From Macrococcus epidermidis (GTDB lineage Bacteria; Bacillota; Bacilli; Staphylococcales; Staphylococcaceae), in NCBI RefSeq assembly GCF_003259695.1, contig NZ_PZJH01000001.1, positions 1,116,001-1,180,000 on the forward strand: a stretch of DNA of 64,000 bases, read 5' to 3'. The notes beneath the pieces are model-generated. The model saw only the letters and a program-made list of their open reading frames with translations. It had not been told where the DNA came from and made no database searches. Position 1 is the stretch's first letter; each line of letters opens with the position of its first letter. Below, in pieces: positions 47,225-55,615 of the stretch. A program made the translations under genes and the position numbers.

Positions 47225-47434
47225 TGGCTGCATGTGCCCACTTTGTATAAATAGTGTGCATCTGATTACTTTTATTTACAAATATTGCGCAGAGTCCAAC
47301 AAGAGTGCGCAAGAATTTGAAATAAATTACAACTACTGCACATTTCACATTCAGAGTGTGCAGAAATTGTAAACTACTTACAAATATTGCACTCAACTCA
47401 TACAGTATGCGCAACATTTTCAAATTTATTACAA
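47225..47434. repeat. Tandem array of 51-bp imperfect palindromic repeats (about four units)
   Basis: TTACAA recurs at 47276, 47327, 47378 and 47429, exactly 51 bases apart each time. Each full unit holds the words ATTGCGCA (variants CTGCACA, TTGCACT) and, about 14 bases on, TGCGCA or TGTGCA, which form a 6-7-bp stem (for instance 47285-47291/47306-47312), then an AT-rich TTTGAAAT-like link. A more degenerate unit precedes (47225-47275). No ribosome binding site precedes the 71-codon ORF that runs through the array on the minus strand. No cas genes are nearby. Confidence 0.85.
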
Positions 47435-47438
47435 CAAA

Positions 47439-47978
47439 TCATATATATTTAGCCACTACATTTCCGCCAATTTCATATTCAAATACATCTGGCATGTTCA
47501 TTTCACAGAAATCATTATAACCAAACGCCCCATCAGTCAGATGATTAAACAATACTGAAAAAGAAGTACCATGACCACAAATAATTAAGTCACCCTCGCT
47601 CCCTATAATCAGATCTTCAAACGCCGGCACAATTCTTTGCTTAACATCATTCAATGATTCACCATTCTCAAGTTTATAATCAAAATCCTTCCACTGACGT
47701 TCTGCAAATTCCGAGAAATTATCGATCCAATCACCAACCGTACGCTCATAAAAATTATCTAAAATCTCTATCTTCAAACCTTTATTTTCAGCAATCGCCG
47801 TAACTGTATCCAATGCACGTTTATAAGGGCTAGAAAAAATCCCTGAAATTTCTTTATCTTTAAAAATCTCAATTAAACTTTGAGCAAGCCTTACACCATC
47901 TTCAGTCAATGGTGCACTTTCATCATGTTTATACGAAATATCTCGAATGGAGTGTCTAATAAAATATACTTTGCCCAT
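47439..47978 (-). CDS. Histidine phosphatase superfamily protein (phosphoglycerate mutase-like)
   Basis: 179 residues. The catalytic histidine is in YFIRHSIRD, where the usual RHG is RHS; the second histidine is in ICGHGTSFSVLF; the phosphate pocket is completed by SSPYKRALDT and an acidic FYERTVGDW. Substrate unknown: members range from sugar phosphatases to phosphoglycerate mutases. AAAGGG before the ATG. It lies just after the 51-bp repeat array. Confidence 0.85.
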   Translation of the reverse strand: MGKVYFIRHSIRDISYKHDESAPLTEDGVRLAQSLIEIFKDKEISGIFSSPYKRALDTVTAIAENKGLKIEILDNFYERTVGDWIDNFSEFAERQWKDFDYKLENGESLNDVKQRIVPAFEDLIIGSEGDLIICGHGTSFSVLFNHLTDGAFGYNDFCEMNMPDVFEYEIGGNVVAKYI

Positions 47979-48008
47979 TTAACTACCCTTTCATCTGAAA
48001 CATCATTT

Positions 48009-48470
48009 TTATAATTCTTCAGAATTCGGAAAATGTTCTAGCAATTCATCTTGAACTTTCTCATCATCTATTAATATTATCGTTCTTGAACTATCCATCG
48101 CTATTAATTCAAATACTGATTTATTCTCTATATGCTTAAATCCGCTATTATAATAAGGTTGTTCATCAGTGATATCATAATCCTTTGAATCCTCAATAAT
48201 TTCTTCCCAGGAAACTTCATTAGGAAATCCTGATAATACACCCCATATCCACTGCACATCTGAATATTGTTCCAACATTAAATATAACGTTTCTCCATCT
48301 ATAAATTGATTATCTGGATCATCAAACGGTACAGTATTATAGTTAAAATCCCCATTATGCTCATGGGGATATATCTTCCATTTGAGAGACTTCACATATT
48401 CTTCAATGTGTTTAAATACTTCAAAAGGATATGTAACAAATCCACCTTCATTCAGGAGAAATCCCTTCAT
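48009..48470 (-). CDS. Hypothetical acidic protein of 153 residues
   Basis: I do not recognise the family with confidence. It is soluble and acidic with many Trp and Tyr: MKGFLLNEGGFVTYPFEVFK, VQWIWGVLSGFPNEVSWEE, DEQPYYNSGFKHIENKS, and a C-terminal IILIDDEKVQDELLEHF. No membrane segments, cysteine clusters or catalytic signatures. AAGGGAG precedes the ATG. It may be co-transcribed with the phosphatase gene 30 bases downstream. Confidence 0.65.
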   Translation of the reverse strand: MKGFLLNEGGFVTYPFEVFKHIEEYVKSLKWKIYPHEHNGDFNYNTVPFDDPDNQFIDGETLYLMLEQYSDVQWIWGVLSGFPNEVSWEEIIEDSKDYDITDEQPYYNSGFKHIENKSVFELIAMDSSRTIILIDDEKVQDELLEHFPNSEEL

Positions 48471-48506
48471 GAAATCACTCCCTTATCATTAATAAATTAT
48501 TCTTGA

Positions 48507-48593
48507 TTATTTTTTTCTTTTATCATCATTCGACACAAGCGCTGCGCACAAATTACCAATAAAATCTATTAAATCAGTTATTATAGAAATCAT
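48507..48593 (-). CDS. 28-residue amphipathic peptide coupled to the PadR operon
   Basis: An unlisted short ORF with product MISIITDLIDFIGN plus LCAALVSNDDKRKK. Its ATG overlaps the TGA of the preceding membrane protein gene (ATGA), and AAGGTG is seven bases before it, so it is very likely translated as the third gene of the padR operon. The hydrophobic N-terminal helix with regularly spaced Asp and the charged KRKK end recall staphylococcal peptide toxins (phenol-soluble modulins, Fst-type toxins), but I see no firm family match. Confidence 0.6.
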   Translation of the reverse strand: MISIITDLIDFIGNLCAALVSNDDKRKK

Positions 48594-49366
48594 CGTTTCA
48601 CCTTATCTTTTTTCATATCTCTTTTAAAATAAATAAATGCTATTGTTCCAAATAGTATATTCATAACAGTATATGTTATGAGTGAAGCATTAATATAATC
48701 TTCATTCTTCGGATTTCCACTTGTGAAAAATTTAGGAATTAATTCTGGCATAATGATATAAACTAATACTGCAATAAAAAACCAACTTTTTAATACTATA
48801 CAAACGACAATAAAGATCAAAGAAAGAATCAGTCCAATTATCAAACTATATTTTTCATCAATACTTGCCAAAGACTTACTTGGAAACTTTGACAATAATA
48901 GCTCACCTATTGTCATAACAGCAATTATTAAAATAAACAATATAAAACCATAAATATAAGTAGTTTTAGAGTCACCATGTCTCACTAAAATTGATTTTAA
49001 AATCCATAATTCTAATGGTGCTAATATAAATATAATAATTGCATAAAATATCAATCTATTCAGACTTAAATCTAAATCTCCGGATATTAATCGAGGTATC
49101 GCTAATAAAGCTAATATAGAGATTAGCATCAAAAATATAAAACTAAATATCCCTTTGTCAAATGGTAATTCATTCGAAATAGATTTAATATATTCCTTTA
49201 CTGATCCTCCTGTTACGCTTTCTACACTTTCACCACGTGATTCTGCTTCGTACAAATGATCACGTAATTCTTCTTCAATCGCATCAATATCTTCGTCTTT
49301 CTTACCTTTCGATGCCAACTCTAATCTTAATTGTAATAAAAAATGTTCTGCTTCATTACTTAACAT
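48590..49366 (-). CDS. PadR-associated membrane protein with HAAS-type N-terminal domain
   Basis: About 258 residues. An N-terminal soluble helical region (EAEHFLLQLRLELASKGKK, IDAIEEELRDHLYEAESRGE) fits the helical domain often encoded next to PadR regulators (HAAS/DUF1700-like). It is followed by five or six membrane segments and a basic end KRDMKKDKVKR. The start overlaps the padR stop; an ATG at 49369 is equally possible. Such pairs usually respond to membrane or envelope cues; the exact role is unknown. Confidence 0.75.
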   Translation of the reverse strand: MLSNEAEHFLLQLRLELASKGKKDEDIDAIEEELRDHLYEAESRGESVESVTGGSVKEYIKSISNELPFDKGIFSFIFLMLISILALLAIPRLISGDLDLSLNRLIFYAIIIFILAPLELWILKSILVRHGDSKTTYIYGFILFILIIAVMTIGELLLSKFPSKSLASIDEKYSLIIGLILSLIFIVVCIVLKSWFFIAVLVYIIMPELIPKFFTSGNPKNEDYINASLITYTVMNILFGTIAFIYFKRDMKKDKVKR

Positions 49367-49694
49367 CATCAACACTCCTCATCAAATTATTTATGCCTGT
49401 ATTCAATAAATCCCACTTTTCCTTAAACACTTTTAATTCATCCAAACCCTCTTTTGTAATTGAATAATATTTTCTCTTTGGACCACCGGTATCAGATTTA
49501 ATCATTCGCGTACTGACATACCCTTTTTTATCTAATCTAAGTAATACCGGATAAATACTACCATCACTAATTTCAGGAAATTCTTTTTCTTTTAATTTTT
49601 CTAATATCTCATATCCATATGTTTCACCTTGAGAAATCAAACCAAGAATTGCTCCATCTAATAATCCTTTCATCATTTGATTATGTACAGACAT
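49356..49694 (-). CDS. PadR-family transcriptional regulator
   Basis: 112 residues. PadR winged helix: LLDGAILGLISQGETYGYEIL, recognition region ISDGSIYPVLLRLDKKGYV and wing SDTGGPKRKYYSITKEG. First gene of padR-HAAS protein-28-residue peptide. Two near-identical palindromes in its promoter are probable own binding sites, so autorepression is likely. Confidence 0.93.
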   Translation of the reverse strand: MSVHNQMMKGLLDGAILGLISQGETYGYEILEKLKEKEFPEISDGSIYPVLLRLDKKGYVSTRMIKSDTGGPKRKYYSITKEGLDELKVFKEKWDLLNTGINNLMRSVDDVK

Positions 49695-49718
49695 TTGAAA
49701 CCTCCTTGCTTCAGATAG

Positions 49719-49783
49719 CTATCTTATAATATAAGATAGTACAGAAAATAAAAAAAGTCAACTATCTTATTATAAAAGATAGT
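49719..49783 (-). promoter_or_regulatory. padR promoter with two CTATCTT palindromes
   Basis: CTATCTTATAATATAAGATAG (49719-49739) is a perfect 21-bp palindrome covering the -10 region (TTGACT 17 bases from TATCTT). ACTATCTT/AAGATAGT (49761-49768/49776-49783) is a second palindrome with the same half-site, 42 bases away, overlapping the end of the nucleotidyltransferase gene, where it may also serve as a terminator hairpin. Confidence 0.65.
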
Positions 49784-50345
49784 CACTTTTTAATTTTACA
49801 TATTGATCCAGCCACGCTCTCTGTTTTTCCTCAAGCACTGGATATATATTATGATAATCATCTAAATCTTTTTCTCTAATATTACTGCTATTCATTTTAT
49901 ACAACAATTGAATTTCAGGTTGTATTATTTTCATATCATACTTAACAAAATATATATCTTCAATTTTTTTCCTAACAGCAGCGTTTCTTTTATAGATCCA
50001 ATGTCCCGCTTCTTCTTCAAATAATAAAATTTCAATAATAAATGATTCTTTATCATCATTTGCAATCCACAGACTGTCAGTCGATTTAATATTATTTAGT
50101 GCATATAAACTTAAAGATCCATTTCTCGCTGTATAAACTTTATAATTATTAAAAAAATCTAAAATCCGTTCTAAATATTTAAAGTTCACCAATATATCAA
50201 TATCTTCATGATTTCTCGTTTTTCTTCCTAGAAACTCATCCAGTGCAATCCCTCCAGCCAAATACCAATCAAAGTCTGCATCATGCATTATTTGCTTTAA
50301 AGATTCTATACTAAGTAGCTGCCAATTATTAAAGTCCGTCCTCAT
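49770..50345 (-). CDS. Nucleotidyltransferase-fold protein (ANT(2'')/Lin-like)
   Basis: 191 residues. WYLAGGIALDEFLGRKTRNHEDIDILV is the nucleotidyltransferase motif (GG...HxDxD) found in aminoglycoside 2''-adenylyltransferases and lincosamide nucleotidyltransferases, and in many relatives without resistance activity. The metal-binding aspartates (EDIDILV) are intact. C-terminal part KMNSSNIREKDLDDYHNIYPVL is typical of the group. The ATG at 50345 has GAGAGG eight bases upstream. Whether it modifies an antibiotic cannot be decided here. Confidence 0.78.
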   Translation of the reverse strand: MRTDFNNWQLLSIESLKQIMHDADFDWYLAGGIALDEFLGRKTRNHEDIDILVNFKYLERILDFFNNYKVYTARNGSLSLYALNNIKSTDSLWIANDDKESFIIEILLFEEEAGHWIYKRNAAVRKKIEDIYFVKYDMKIIQPEIQLLYKMNSSNIREKDLDDYHNIYPVLEEKQRAWLDQYVKLKSDYLL

Positions 50346-50359
50346 TCTCAACGCCTCTC

Positions 50360-50767
50360 TTATATTCTGGCTAATAAAATGATTTCATCTTCTATTTTGT
50401 AACCAATAAATTTTATATTAAAGTTTTTTTCCAAGACGAGGATGTATCTTTTTTTATCTACAGCTTCTTCTTTTCCATCAACCTTATAATAATCCTCAAC
50501 CTGTATTATTAATTGTGAATTCATTGGATACGTCTCATTAATATATAATACGTTCTTATATTCCGAGAAATCTTTCTGTGCTTTAATTATCATTGTCTTA
50601 TAAAAAGAATAAAGTACTTTATCATTATGATACATATCAAATACATATACAAACTGAGGTATATAAATATTAATATAGTTTAATATCTTCATTTGCTCAT
50701 CATCGATAGTACTTTGCGATATCCTGTTAAATAACCTTTTCTTTCCTCTTAACTTCTTTAATCTCAT
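50360..50767 (-). CDS. Hypothetical protein of 135 residues
   Basis: Not recognised. Basic start MRLKKLRGKKRLFNRISQST, then MKILNYINIYIPQFVYVFDMYHN and a mixed alpha/beta remainder rich in Tyr and Lys, ending KFIGYKIEDEIILLARI. Perfect GGAGG before the ATG. It follows a terminator and lies eight bases upstream of the nucleotidyltransferase start region, so the two are probably one transcript. Confidence 0.65.
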   Translation of the reverse strand: MRLKKLRGKKRLFNRISQSTIDDEQMKILNYINIYIPQFVYVFDMYHNDKVLYSFYKTMIIKAQKDFSEYKNVLYINETYPMNSQLIIQVEDYYKVDGKEEAVDKKRYILVLEKNFNIKFIGYKIEDEIILLARI

Positions 50768-50776
50768 TCTCTCCTC

Positions 50777-50805
50777 CAAAAAATACCCACTTCTCAGTGG
50801 GTATT
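50777..50805 (-). terminator. Terminator after the 67-residue membrane-anchored protein gene
   Basis: A 10-bp stem AATACCCACT/AGTGGGTATT (50782-50791/50796-50805) overlapping the stop codon and followed by six T on the minus strand. Confidence 0.88.
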
Positions 50806-51007
50806 ATGATGATTTCGCTTCAAATTTATAAGCTTTTGTGAGCTCGTTTGTAATGATTAACTCATAATCAAGGTTGCGTGATTCTGCACCTTCAACCAAT
50901 ATATCAATTTCCTGCTGATTAAAATATCTTTCAGTTGCTACTAAAGACACTATCATTATTAATGACAGCATGATAATTACTATTAGACCTTTAGTAAATG
51001 CTTTCAT
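50804..51007 (-). CDS. Small membrane-anchored or exported protein
   Basis: 67 residues: MKAFTKGLIVIIMLSLIMIVSLVA, an N-terminal membrane anchor or signal sequence without a lipobox cysteine, then a charged tail NQQEIDILVEGAESRNLDYELIITNELTKAYKF. AAGGTGG lies at good distance from the ATG at 51007. Not recognised; it is monocistronic with its own terminator. Confidence 0.6.
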   Translation of the reverse strand: MKAFTKGLIVIIMLSLIMIVSLVATERYFNQQEIDILVEGAESRNLDYELIITNELTKAYKFEAKSS

Positions 51008-51065
51008 AATTACCACCTTAGTTGTTTTTTATCATCTTATCATAAACAACCAAATTTATACAGTA

Positions 51066-52133
51066 TTAGTATGTTTGCCCTATAATCTTATCCACTAATG
51101 CATCATCCAGTCCTTCAACAACAGCTGTCATCAATTTCACTGCACTGGTATAATCTTCTCGGTTCATCATAGATACATTACTATGAATATAACGTGTTGG
51201 TACAGCGATTGTTACTGCTGGCACACCTGTGTTACTTTGTGCGACGTGTCCTGCATCTGTGTAGCCACCTGTTAAGTGATCGAACTGTATTGCAATATGG
51301 TGTGCTTTTGCGACATCAATAATATATTGTTTCAATGCAACATGCGCGATATTCCATGCATCGGCTAATATAATAACTGGTCCGTCACCCAACTTCGCAT
51401 TACCTGCATCCTCCATACCAGGCGTTAATGAACAGAAACATACATCCATTGCAATCGCGAGACTTGGCTTTACTAAGTTAGCAGCTGTCTTTGCACCTCG
51501 AGACAATGTTTCTTCCTGTGTTACGGCTCCGGAATATAGATTAATCTTTGGTGAAGTAACATTTTTAAAAACTTCATATGCAAGTGCACATCCAAAGCGA
51601 TTATCAAATGCTTTTGCTAACAGATAATTTGGATTTTCCATCACTTCAAACTCAGTATATGGTGTTATACAATCTCCAACTTTAATCCCTGCTGCTATTG
51701 TTTCATCAAGTGATGCCGTCCCGATATCTATAAACATATTTTCTAGATTTACTTTATTTCTCTCTTCAACACTTAACACGTGTGGCGGCTTCCCTCCGAT
51801 TACCCCTCTTATATCCCTATCTTTCGTATGTATCGTTACTTTCTGACTTGTCATCACTATCGGTGACCAGTATCCGAGACTTGTAAACTTTATAAAGCCT
51901 CGTTCAGTGATGTCAGTAACCATAAAGCCAATCTCATCAAGATGGCCTAATAACATGATAGCGTGTTCACTATTCGCTTTACGGACACCAAATATACTGC
52001 CAGTGTTATCACGTACCGTTTCAACGTTAATCGTTTCAAATAATTGCTGCATTAATTGTGTCATCGGCAATTCAAATCCCGCCGGTGCATTACATTCTGT
52101 CATTTGTTTAAGTAGTTCTAGTTGCTGATCCAT
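51066..52133 (-). CDS. M42-family aminopeptidase
   Basis: 355 residues. Dinuclear metal aminopeptidase (glutamyl aminopeptidase/FrvX type). Metal ligands and catalytic residues in LGHLDEIGFMVT, AKAFDNRFGCALA, TQEETLSRGAKTAA, AMDVCF and the last histidine in TRYIHSNVSMM. TECNAPAGFE is the usual opening. Cytoplasmic, cuts N-terminal residues from peptides. The ATG at 52133 has GGAG in front; a TTG one codon upstream is less likely. Confidence 0.93.
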   Translation of the reverse strand: MDQQLELLKQMTECNAPAGFELPMTQLMQQLFETINVETVRDNTGSIFGVRKANSEHAIMLLGHLDEIGFMVTDITERGFIKFTSLGYWSPIVMTSQKVTIHTKDRDIRGVIGGKPPHVLSVEERNKVNLENMFIDIGTASLDETIAAGIKVGDCITPYTEFEVMENPNYLLAKAFDNRFGCALAYEVFKNVTSPKINLYSGAVTQEETLSRGAKTAANLVKPSLAIAMDVCFCSLTPGMEDAGNAKLGDGPVIILADAWNIAHVALKQYIIDVAKAHHIAIQFDHLTGGYTDAGHVAQSNTGVPAVTIAVPTRYIHSNVSMMNREDYTSAVKLMTAVVEGLDDALVDKIIGQTY

Positions 52134-52188
52134 CAATACATCTCCTATTCCACCGTAAACTTATATTTTATGTCATTATAGGATATTA

Positions 52189-53394
52189 TTACATATACTG
52201 TCCTAAAAATACACCAATCGCTGTGCCGACATAGTTTCCGATAATATATCCGAGTGTACCTACAACAAGAATCGGTCCGATCAATTTATGCCACCCTTTA
52301 GCAATAGCTAATGCTGCTGCAGTTGTCGGCCCACCTATATTGGCATTACTAGCAAGTAATATTTCCTCTAAGTCTGCGCCAATTAATTTACCGGCAACTA
52401 AACTTATGACAAGATTTAACATTGCAATAATAAACACAAACAATAATAGCAATGGTGCTGTCTGCATTATTAAAGGTATTGAAGCTGGAATTCCTAATAC
52501 GAAGAAGAAAAGATATATAAGAAATGTTCCAAATTCACTACTACCATTTAACTGTTTAAAGAATTTAGGGAATAGTAATAGCAATACAAATGTAAACGTC
52601 GTTAAGATTAAATATTTATCTGTTACAAGACCTGTAAACATTTCATATAAAATATTGCCATCCGCTTTCGGCAAAATATCAGTCATAAATGCTGACAGTT
52701 TAAATGATACAGCTACAATAAAAAATGCTGCACCGAAATTTAACGCAATATCGAGCAGAGAGATTTCTTTACGACTGAAATAATCATCCTGCCCTGCAAT
52801 ATGTGTTCCTTCTACTTCATCAATGTGCGGTGTATTAAATTTCTTTCTAAAGAATTGCATTGTAGGTATCGCCATTAAAGTTAAAATAAATATCGCTGTC
52901 ATTAAGTTATCTGCAACTACTGCAGCTGATATTACATCTTTAGGTGGATCAAACTTTAAAGTCATGGCTGCAAAATTCACACCACCCCCAATATAGCTTG
53001 CACTCATCATCGCACTTAATTTATCGAGATAAGGGATATATTCTTTTAGTAAAAAGAATGCTACTAAAGTCCCGGCTACTGTCCCCACCGAACTTAATAA
53101 AAATATACCGAGTAAGCGACCGCTTTCTTTCCATATTGCTTTAATATCAATTTGAAATAATAATAACGGTAAAGCTAGCGGAATAATAAAACCCCATACT
53201 TGATCATAGACAACGGACTCTGTAGGAATCACTTTAAAGTTTGAAAGTAACAGTGCAAAGATTAAGGCAATAATAGCCCCTGAAACTTTGGCTGCCCATT
53301 TATATTTTAATTCAAGATAAATACTTAGACTGCTGAATATTACAATGATCGCCCATAACGTCATGACATCGTCTGCTGCAAAAAGCGTCTTCAT
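52189..53394 (-). CDS. DUF819-family membrane protein (YjcL-like)
   Basis: 401 residues with about ten membrane segments. GFIIPLALPLLLFQIDIKAI, MSASYIGGGVNFAAM and SNANIGGPTTAAALAIAKGW mark the DUF819 (YjcL) family, related in fold to glutamate/keto acid transporters. Substrate unknown. GGAGG precedes the ATG. It adjoins the M42 peptidase gene, a pairing that would fit uptake or efflux of peptidase products, but that is only an inference. Confidence 0.88.
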   Translation of the reverse strand: MKTLFAADDVMTLWAIIVIFSSLSIYLELKYKWAAKVSGAIIALIFALLLSNFKVIPTESVVYDQVWGFIIPLALPLLLFQIDIKAIWKESGRLLGIFLLSSVGTVAGTLVAFFLLKEYIPYLDKLSAMMSASYIGGGVNFAAMTLKFDPPKDVISAAVVADNLMTAIFILTLMAIPTMQFFRKKFNTPHIDEVEGTHIAGQDDYFSRKEISLLDIALNFGAAFFIVAVSFKLSAFMTDILPKADGNILYEMFTGLVTDKYLILTTFTFVLLLLFPKFFKQLNGSSEFGTFLIYLFFFVLGIPASIPLIMQTAPLLLLFVFIIAMLNLVISLVAGKLIGADLEEILLASNANIGGPTTAAALAIAKGWHKLIGPILVVGTLGYIIGNYVGTAIGVFLGQYM

Positions 53395-53466
53395 CGTTTA
53401 CCTCCTCAAAGCATTATACTTCTAATTTATCAGAATATTCTATATTATTGAAGAGGTAATTATTTA

Positions 53467-54099
53467 TTATAAATGTTTCGCAAACTTTTCTTTGTGTTCT
53501 TCAGGTAAAGCATCAACTTTTAATGCTTTTTCAATTAGCGTTTTATTACGCTTATCACCGTAAACTAATTCATTAAACTCATGTAACGTCAATCCAGTTT
53601 CATCTTTCTTCATAAGTTCTAACTTGCTATTTGGTGCAACTACACCTTCAATAAGCACTCTAAAGTAACAACCTGTTGCTCGACTTACAGCCATCATCTT
53701 TACAATATTCGGTACATTGTGAACCTGTGCAATCGTATTACATGGTCCACGTCCTTCAGTCACTTGAATAAGTGCCTCTCCAAGTTTAAACGTATCGCCA
53801 ATACAAATCGTATCTTTATCTAGTCCAACAGTCGTAATATTCTCACCGAACAAACTAAATTCTGTATCTATATCCATGTAATCTGACCATAAATCATAAT
53901 CCTTATAATCATATAAACAGACCGCTTTATTGACACCACCATGACCTTTATAAACATGCTGATCTCCGACAAACCCTGTAACAGTGAGTTGTACTGCATT
54001 CTCAATAGGATATTTATAATAAGCAGTTCTCTTCTCTTTACCGTTTACATCAATCTTTTCTATACCACCGATACAAATTCTTTTTAATTCATAATGCAT
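53467..54099 (-). CDS. MOSC-domain protein (YiiM-like)
   Basis: 210 residues. MOSC core VTGFVGDQHVYKGHGGVNKAVCLYD, GENITTVGLDKDTICIGD, LIQVTEGRGPC with the conserved cysteine, and a C-terminal three-helix extension (LTLHEFNELVYG, LPEEHKEKFAKHL) typical of YiiM-like proteins. These are molybdenum-cofactor-related enzymes that act on N-hydroxylated compounds in E. coli; here the role is by homology. GAGGTGAG before the ATG. Confidence 0.9.
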   Translation of the reverse strand: MHYELKRICIGGIEKIDVNGKEKRTAYYKYPIENAVQLTVTGFVGDQHVYKGHGGVNKAVCLYDYKDYDLWSDYMDIDTEFSLFGENITTVGLDKDTICIGDTFKLGEALIQVTEGRGPCNTIAQVHNVPNIVKMMAVSRATGCYFRVLIEGVVAPNSKLELMKKDETGLTLHEFNELVYGDKRNKTLIEKALKVDALPEEHKEKFAKHL

Positions 54100-54157
54100 A
54101 CGCTCACCTCTAATTTTGTATTACTTCAAGTTTATTATTATCAATTACATAAGTAAA

Positions 54158-54190
54158 TAATAAACAGCCACTCAAGTGAGCAGCTGTTAT
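54158..54190 (-). terminator. Terminator after the 454-residue protein gene
   Basis: A hairpin with AACAGC/GCTGTT and CACT/AGTG helices separated by a small internal loop, followed by TTTATTATTT on the minus strand. Confidence 0.7.
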
Positions 54191-54202
54191 TTCATAAAAT
54201 CC

Positions 54203-55567
54203 CTATTTTCTCTTCTTTTTCTTCTTACTTTTCTTCTGAACTACCTGTATTTTACTTCGTTTATATTCAGGCATTTCACTTACTTTCTTACCACCCAAAC
54301 GCCATAAACGCACTTCCGTATAAACGTCTTTCAAAAGTCGCGTTAATCGTTCAGTTGGTACGACACTAATCATGTTCTTCGCCCCTAAATCTGCTATAAA
54401 TTCAAATGCAGTTTCAAAACTATCTGTCACACGGAACGTCTCAATAATCTCTGAATAAAGTGCTTCAACTTGTTGATTGTAAATTACTTCACCTTTCATA
54501 TTGCGTTTTAATTCAACTTTCAGTTCACGTGTATTATTACTTGGTTCAACATATGCGTTTAATATATATTTATATACCGCTTCTTTTGACTGCGGTATAT
54601 AATATTCCATATTACTGAACATCTCATCTAAATTTAATTGCTGATGTGAATATAATTCGTGCTTTATCCAGTTTCCTTTGATATTCGGTACTAAATTCGG
54701 GAAGAACGTTTGAATATCTTTCAAAATCATTTCACGCGTTAATGTTTCTTGATAAAGTTTACCATACACTTGCTGCATGATATCGATGCGTGTAAATCCA
54801 TATATATTGAAAATACCACGGTAAAATTTAATCTTCTCAATATCCTCATTTAAATACCCATGTTGCTTTTGATATTTCTTAATATGTGCTGCAACGTCAT
54901 TTGGTAAGAAAAGAATTTCATTAAAAGTATGTGCATACAAGAAGATTTCTCTTGTTGCACCTTTCATATATGTAAAGTTATCATAGTTGAATTGTAGTGC
55001 ATTCTCGATATTTAACAGCAACTCGTAATCCATATATTTCAGCATTTTTTCTAGCATCGTGAAATCTTTGAAAAATGATTCATGAATGATATTAATTTGG
55101 GTTTGCTTATCATCTTTAATGTCCAATTGGTAAAACAGGGCGATTGCTTTTAAATCTTCTAACGTAAAATGATTTAAATGTTCTCTTAACGGTTTGTTCC
55201 CATGCATTTGAATCATTGTATCGATTTGTTCTTCCATCTTCATCTGTTCATTATATTGCGCAATGTTCGTTTCAAACGCTGCGCTTTCATTTTCGATTTC
55301 TTCTTCCGATGGTGATTGTATTTCAGCAAATTCACTATTTAAGACATGTTGATTGTAGATATTGATTATTTCAATCGGCATAAAGGACATTGCACCATTT
55401 GTAGCAGAGATGATGCCTGCTTCGACCAAGTTTGGTAAAACGACTTCTGTTTGAATACTATCTCGATTAATGTTTAAGCCACGCTCCGCTAAAAGACTTA
55501 AATATACATGTTCTGTGTTGTTTAACTTTGGTAATACCGCTATAAATTTCTCTTCATTGATTGTCAT
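54203..55567 (-). CDS. Hypothetical helical protein of 454 residues with basic tail
   Basis: Not recognised. Predicted mostly alpha-helical; an N-terminal winged-helix-like stretch (VYLSLLAERGLNINRDSIQT, VVLPNLVEAGIISAT) precedes an acidic region, then HFTLEDLKAIALFYQLDIKDDKQTQI, which resembles a SAP-like helix pair. The C-terminus is strongly basic (KRSKIQVVQKKSKKKKKRK), suggesting nucleic-acid contact. AAGGAG before the ATG. Its own terminator and the SUMT terminator isolate it from neighbours. Confidence 0.65.
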   Translation of the reverse strand: MTINEEKFIAVLPKLNNTEHVYLSLLAERGLNINRDSIQTEVVLPNLVEAGIISATNGAMSFMPIEIINIYNQHVLNSEFAEIQSPSEEEIENESAAFETNIAQYNEQMKMEEQIDTMIQMHGNKPLREHLNHFTLEDLKAIALFYQLDIKDDKQTQINIIHESFFKDFTMLEKMLKYMDYELLLNIENALQFNYDNFTYMKGATREIFLYAHTFNEILFLPNDVAAHIKKYQKQHGYLNEDIEKIKFYRGIFNIYGFTRIDIMQQVYGKLYQETLTREMILKDIQTFFPNLVPNIKGNWIKHELYSHQQLNLDEMFSNMEYYIPQSKEAVYKYILNAYVEPSNNTRELKVELKRNMKGEVIYNQQVEALYSEIIETFRVTDSFETAFEFIADLGAKNMISVVPTERLTRLLKDVYTEVRLWRLGGKKVSEMPEYKRSKIQVVQKKSKKKKKRK

Positions 55568-55585
55568 TTGATAACTCCTTGATTT

Positions 55586-55615
55586 AAAAAAGCTTGAACT
55601 AATCGTTCAAGCTTT
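55586..55615 (-). terminator. Terminator of the nir-siroheme operon
   Basis: A perfect 11-bp stem AAAGCTTGAAC/GTTCAAGCTTT (55589-55599/55605-55615) with a T-run. It includes the last codons of the SUMT gene. Confidence 0.9.

Noticed and set aside
47208-47423. 71-codon minus-strand ORF through the 51-bp array, with a 17-residue repeat
   Set aside because: TTG start, no ribosome binding site, and the arm changes look selected for base pairing; the open frame follows from a period divisible by three. Kept as a repeat, not a gene.
47225-47434. CRISPR array
   Set aside because: Units are contiguous and diverged, with no unique spacers of constant length, and no cas genes are in the window.
49770-50345. 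Antibiotic resistance gene
   Set aside because: The fold matches aminoglycoside or lincosamide nucleotidyltransferases, but many relatives are not resistance enzymes; sequence alone does not support calling resistance.
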